From the NCBI GenBank assembly GCA_964613745.1, contig CAZTJA010000139.1:1-6409 (forward strand): DNA of 6,409 nt, written 5' to 3'. The notes beneath the pieces were generated by a model. The model saw nothing but the letters and a program-made list of their open reading frames with translations, had not been told where the DNA came from and searched no databases. Of the stretch, positions 5,112 to 6,409 are shown piece by piece; the first letter of the stretch is position 1, and each line of letters begins with the position of its first letter. The position numbers and the translations under genes are program-made. Source of the stretch: CAZTJA01 sp964613745. Lineage in GTDB: Bacteria > Desulfobacterota > Desulfomonilia > Desulfomonilales > Desulfomonilaceae.

Positions 5112-6409
5112 GTGAACAGACTGAAAGAGCGATGGACTTCGCTGTCCAGAAGTCTGGGTGTCAGGATCACCTTAGCCGTTGGCCTGATGCTCATGGCTTC
5201 TTATGCGGTGTTCATTTACTTAGTTATAAACATTCAGCAGACCTTTTATTTCCAGCGAATGATCCGAGAAGCGGACAGGTTCAGTGCGGCAATTATGAAC
5301 GCAACAAATCACAGCATGCTTAACGATGATGCCGCTGCAACAGGAAGCATCGTTAGCGATATTGCCAAACAGGATGAGATTTCTGCGATAAGAATTTTTA
5401 ATCATTATGGCGTCATAAAGTTTTCCAACGTTGAATCCGAGATAGGCACTAAGGTCGATAAGAAAGCCGAAGCGTGTTTTGCCTGTCATTCCGAAGATAA
5501 ACCATTCAGTGAAGTAATTACAAATAATCGAACCCGGGTACATCAACATGGGAACGACAGGGTGCTCGGAATGATAACGCCTATTTACAATAGGGAAACC
5601 TGCTCGAGCGCTTCGTGCCATATTCATCCTGCAGACCAGAAGGTGCTGGGAGTTCTAGACATAGGAATGTCGCTGAGAAATTTCGATGCCCATGCACATT
5701 CCCTCATTCTGGATATAGCTCTTCTTGGAGTAGGCACCTGCTTGGCGGTGCTCAGCACCATTGGCATGTACTGCACTTTTCGAGTGCACCGGCCCATATC
5801 AAAGCTGAGGGATGCAGCAATGAAAATAGCGGTCGGCGATTTCAACTATAAACCACTAGTCAGCGGGGAAGATCAAGTCGCTGAGTGTTCCTGGGCATTC
5901 AACCTGATGAGATCGCAGATACAGCGACGAACAATGGAGCTGGCTCAGAGTCGCGAAGAATACAAGAACCTGTTCGAACAAGTGCCTTGTTTCATATGTG
6001 TAATCAATAAAGATTTTACAATAGTCCGACAGAACACACTTATGCGAACCCTTTTCAAAGGTAGCACGGGAATGCACTGCTATCAGGTTTTCAAAAAGAG
6101 TTCGACTAAATGCGATGATTGCCACGTGGATACCACATTTAGGGAAGGCACGACTTCCGGTAAAGAACACTGCGGCCTAAAGGGGACCGGAGAGGAAGCA
6201 AATTACCTCAGCTACACGACCCCGATAGTCAATGAAGAAGGCCGAGTCCTTTATGCCATGCTGATTGCGGTTGATATCAGCGACCGGGTGAGGCTTGAGA
6301 GAGCCCTTGAAGCATCCAGGGATTTTCAAACCAATCTTATCGACAATTCGATCCATGGAATTGTAGCTACTGATGAACACGGTCGTATCAACATCTACAA
6401 TATCGCTGC
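5112..6409 (+). CDS. Membrane sensor with periplasmic c-haem motifs, HAMP and PAS domains; probable histidine kinase (3' end outside window)
   Basis: The frame stays open from GTG 5112 to the right edge (432 residues, no stop in the window). TM1 is about 17-41 and TM2 about 197-222; between them lies a periplasmic domain of about 155 residues with two haem c motifs, C122-x2-C125-H126 and C164-x4-C169-H170, the second followed by IHP. Extra histidines H67, H98, H144, H146 and H172 could be distal ligands. A HAMP linker (224-271) and a PAS domain (about 280-392) follow, and a second PAS starts near 403. The first PAS has C323, C334-x2-C337-H338 and C354. It resembles a CxxCH, but this part is cytoplasmic, so haem c attachment is unlikely. 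The dimerisation and ATPase domains are not visible; kinase identity is inferred from architecture and the adjacent receiver, and a diguanylate cyclase remains possible. The start has only a weak Shine-Dalgarno (AGG at 5102-5104); the next in-frame ATG lies inside TM1. Cytochrome c maturation would be needed. Confidence 0.88.
   Translation, partial: MNRLKERWTSLSRSLGVRITLAVGLMLMASYAVFIYLVINIQQTFYFQRMIREADRFSAAIMNATNHSMLNDDAAATGSIVSDIAKQDEISAIRIFNHYGVIKFSNVESEIGTKVDKKAEACFACHSEDKPFSEVITNNRTRVHQHGNDRVLGMITPIYNRETCSSASCHIHPADQKVLGVLDIGMSLRNFDAHAHSLILDIALLGVGTCLAVLSTIGMYCTFRVHRPISKLRDAAMKIAVGDFNYKPLVSGEDQVAECSWAFNLMRSQIQRRTMELAQSREEYKNLFEQVPCFICVINKDFTIVRQNTLMRTLFKGSTGMHCYQVFKKSSTKCDDCHVDTTFREGTTSGKEHCGLKGTGEEANYLSYTTPIVNEEGRVLYAMLIAVDISDRVRLERALEASRDFQTNLIDNSIHGIVATDEHGRINIYNIA

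Noticed and set aside
5220..5627. 135-codon minus-strand reading frame
   Set aside because: It is antisense to the haem sensor gene, whose frame holds haem motifs and membrane segments through the same bases. No good start signal or family feature was seen.
6111..6125. CDDCH read as a third c-type haem site
   Set aside because: It lies after TM2 and the HAMP linker, so it should be cytoplasmic, where the cytochrome c maturation system does not attach haem. A metal or thiol site is more likely.
5856..6170. 104-codon minus-strand reading frame
   Set aside because: It is antisense to the HAMP and PAS regions of the sensor gene, with no independent support.

Overview
The window looks like chromosomal DNA from an anaerobic, respiratory bacterium of the Desulfobacterota (former Deltaproteobacteria) type. 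This is an inference from three things: two close matches to the sigma-54 (-24/-12) promoter consensus, a bacterial enhancer-binding protein with a PAS sensor, and a membrane sensor whose periplasmic part carries c-type haem attachment motifs. Base composition is moderate, and no rRNA, tRNA, CRISPR array or transposase was seen.

Left part (1-1937). The window opens inside the C-terminal quarter of an RND-family efflux pump inner-membrane subunit (plus strand, ends at 755). Facing it is a minus-strand gene for a stand-alone AAA+ ATPase (855-1937) that starts at TTG behind a strong ribosome binding site. A weak hairpin lies in the 99-base gap between them. Beyond the AAA+ gene is a long, nearly gene-free stretch (1938-2470) with one doubtful small ORF.

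Right part (about 2410-6409), all plus strand: what looks like a self-contained regulatory module. Promoter P1 (2473-2488) precedes a 164-base leader with two adjacent hairpins, then a small Gly-rich zinc-ribbon protein (2663-2884) and a PAS/AAA+/Fis sigma-54 activator (3010-4377). Promoter P2 (4555-4570) precedes a stand-alone response-regulator receiver (4663-5058) and a large membrane sensor, probably a histidine kinase, that runs off the right edge (5112-6409, no stop in the window). Copies of the half-site GTTTCA/TGAAAC, some arranged as inverted pairs, lie upstream of both promoters and are candidate binding sites for the activator.

Proposed working (inference): the sensor reads a periplasmic redox or ligand signal through two c-type haems and passes phosphate to the receiver protein. 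The sigma-54 activator, which has a cysteine-bearing PAS domain instead of a receiver, switches on both promoters and hence its own gene. How the receiver connects to the activator is not visible here. The kinase catalytic domains lie beyond the right edge.
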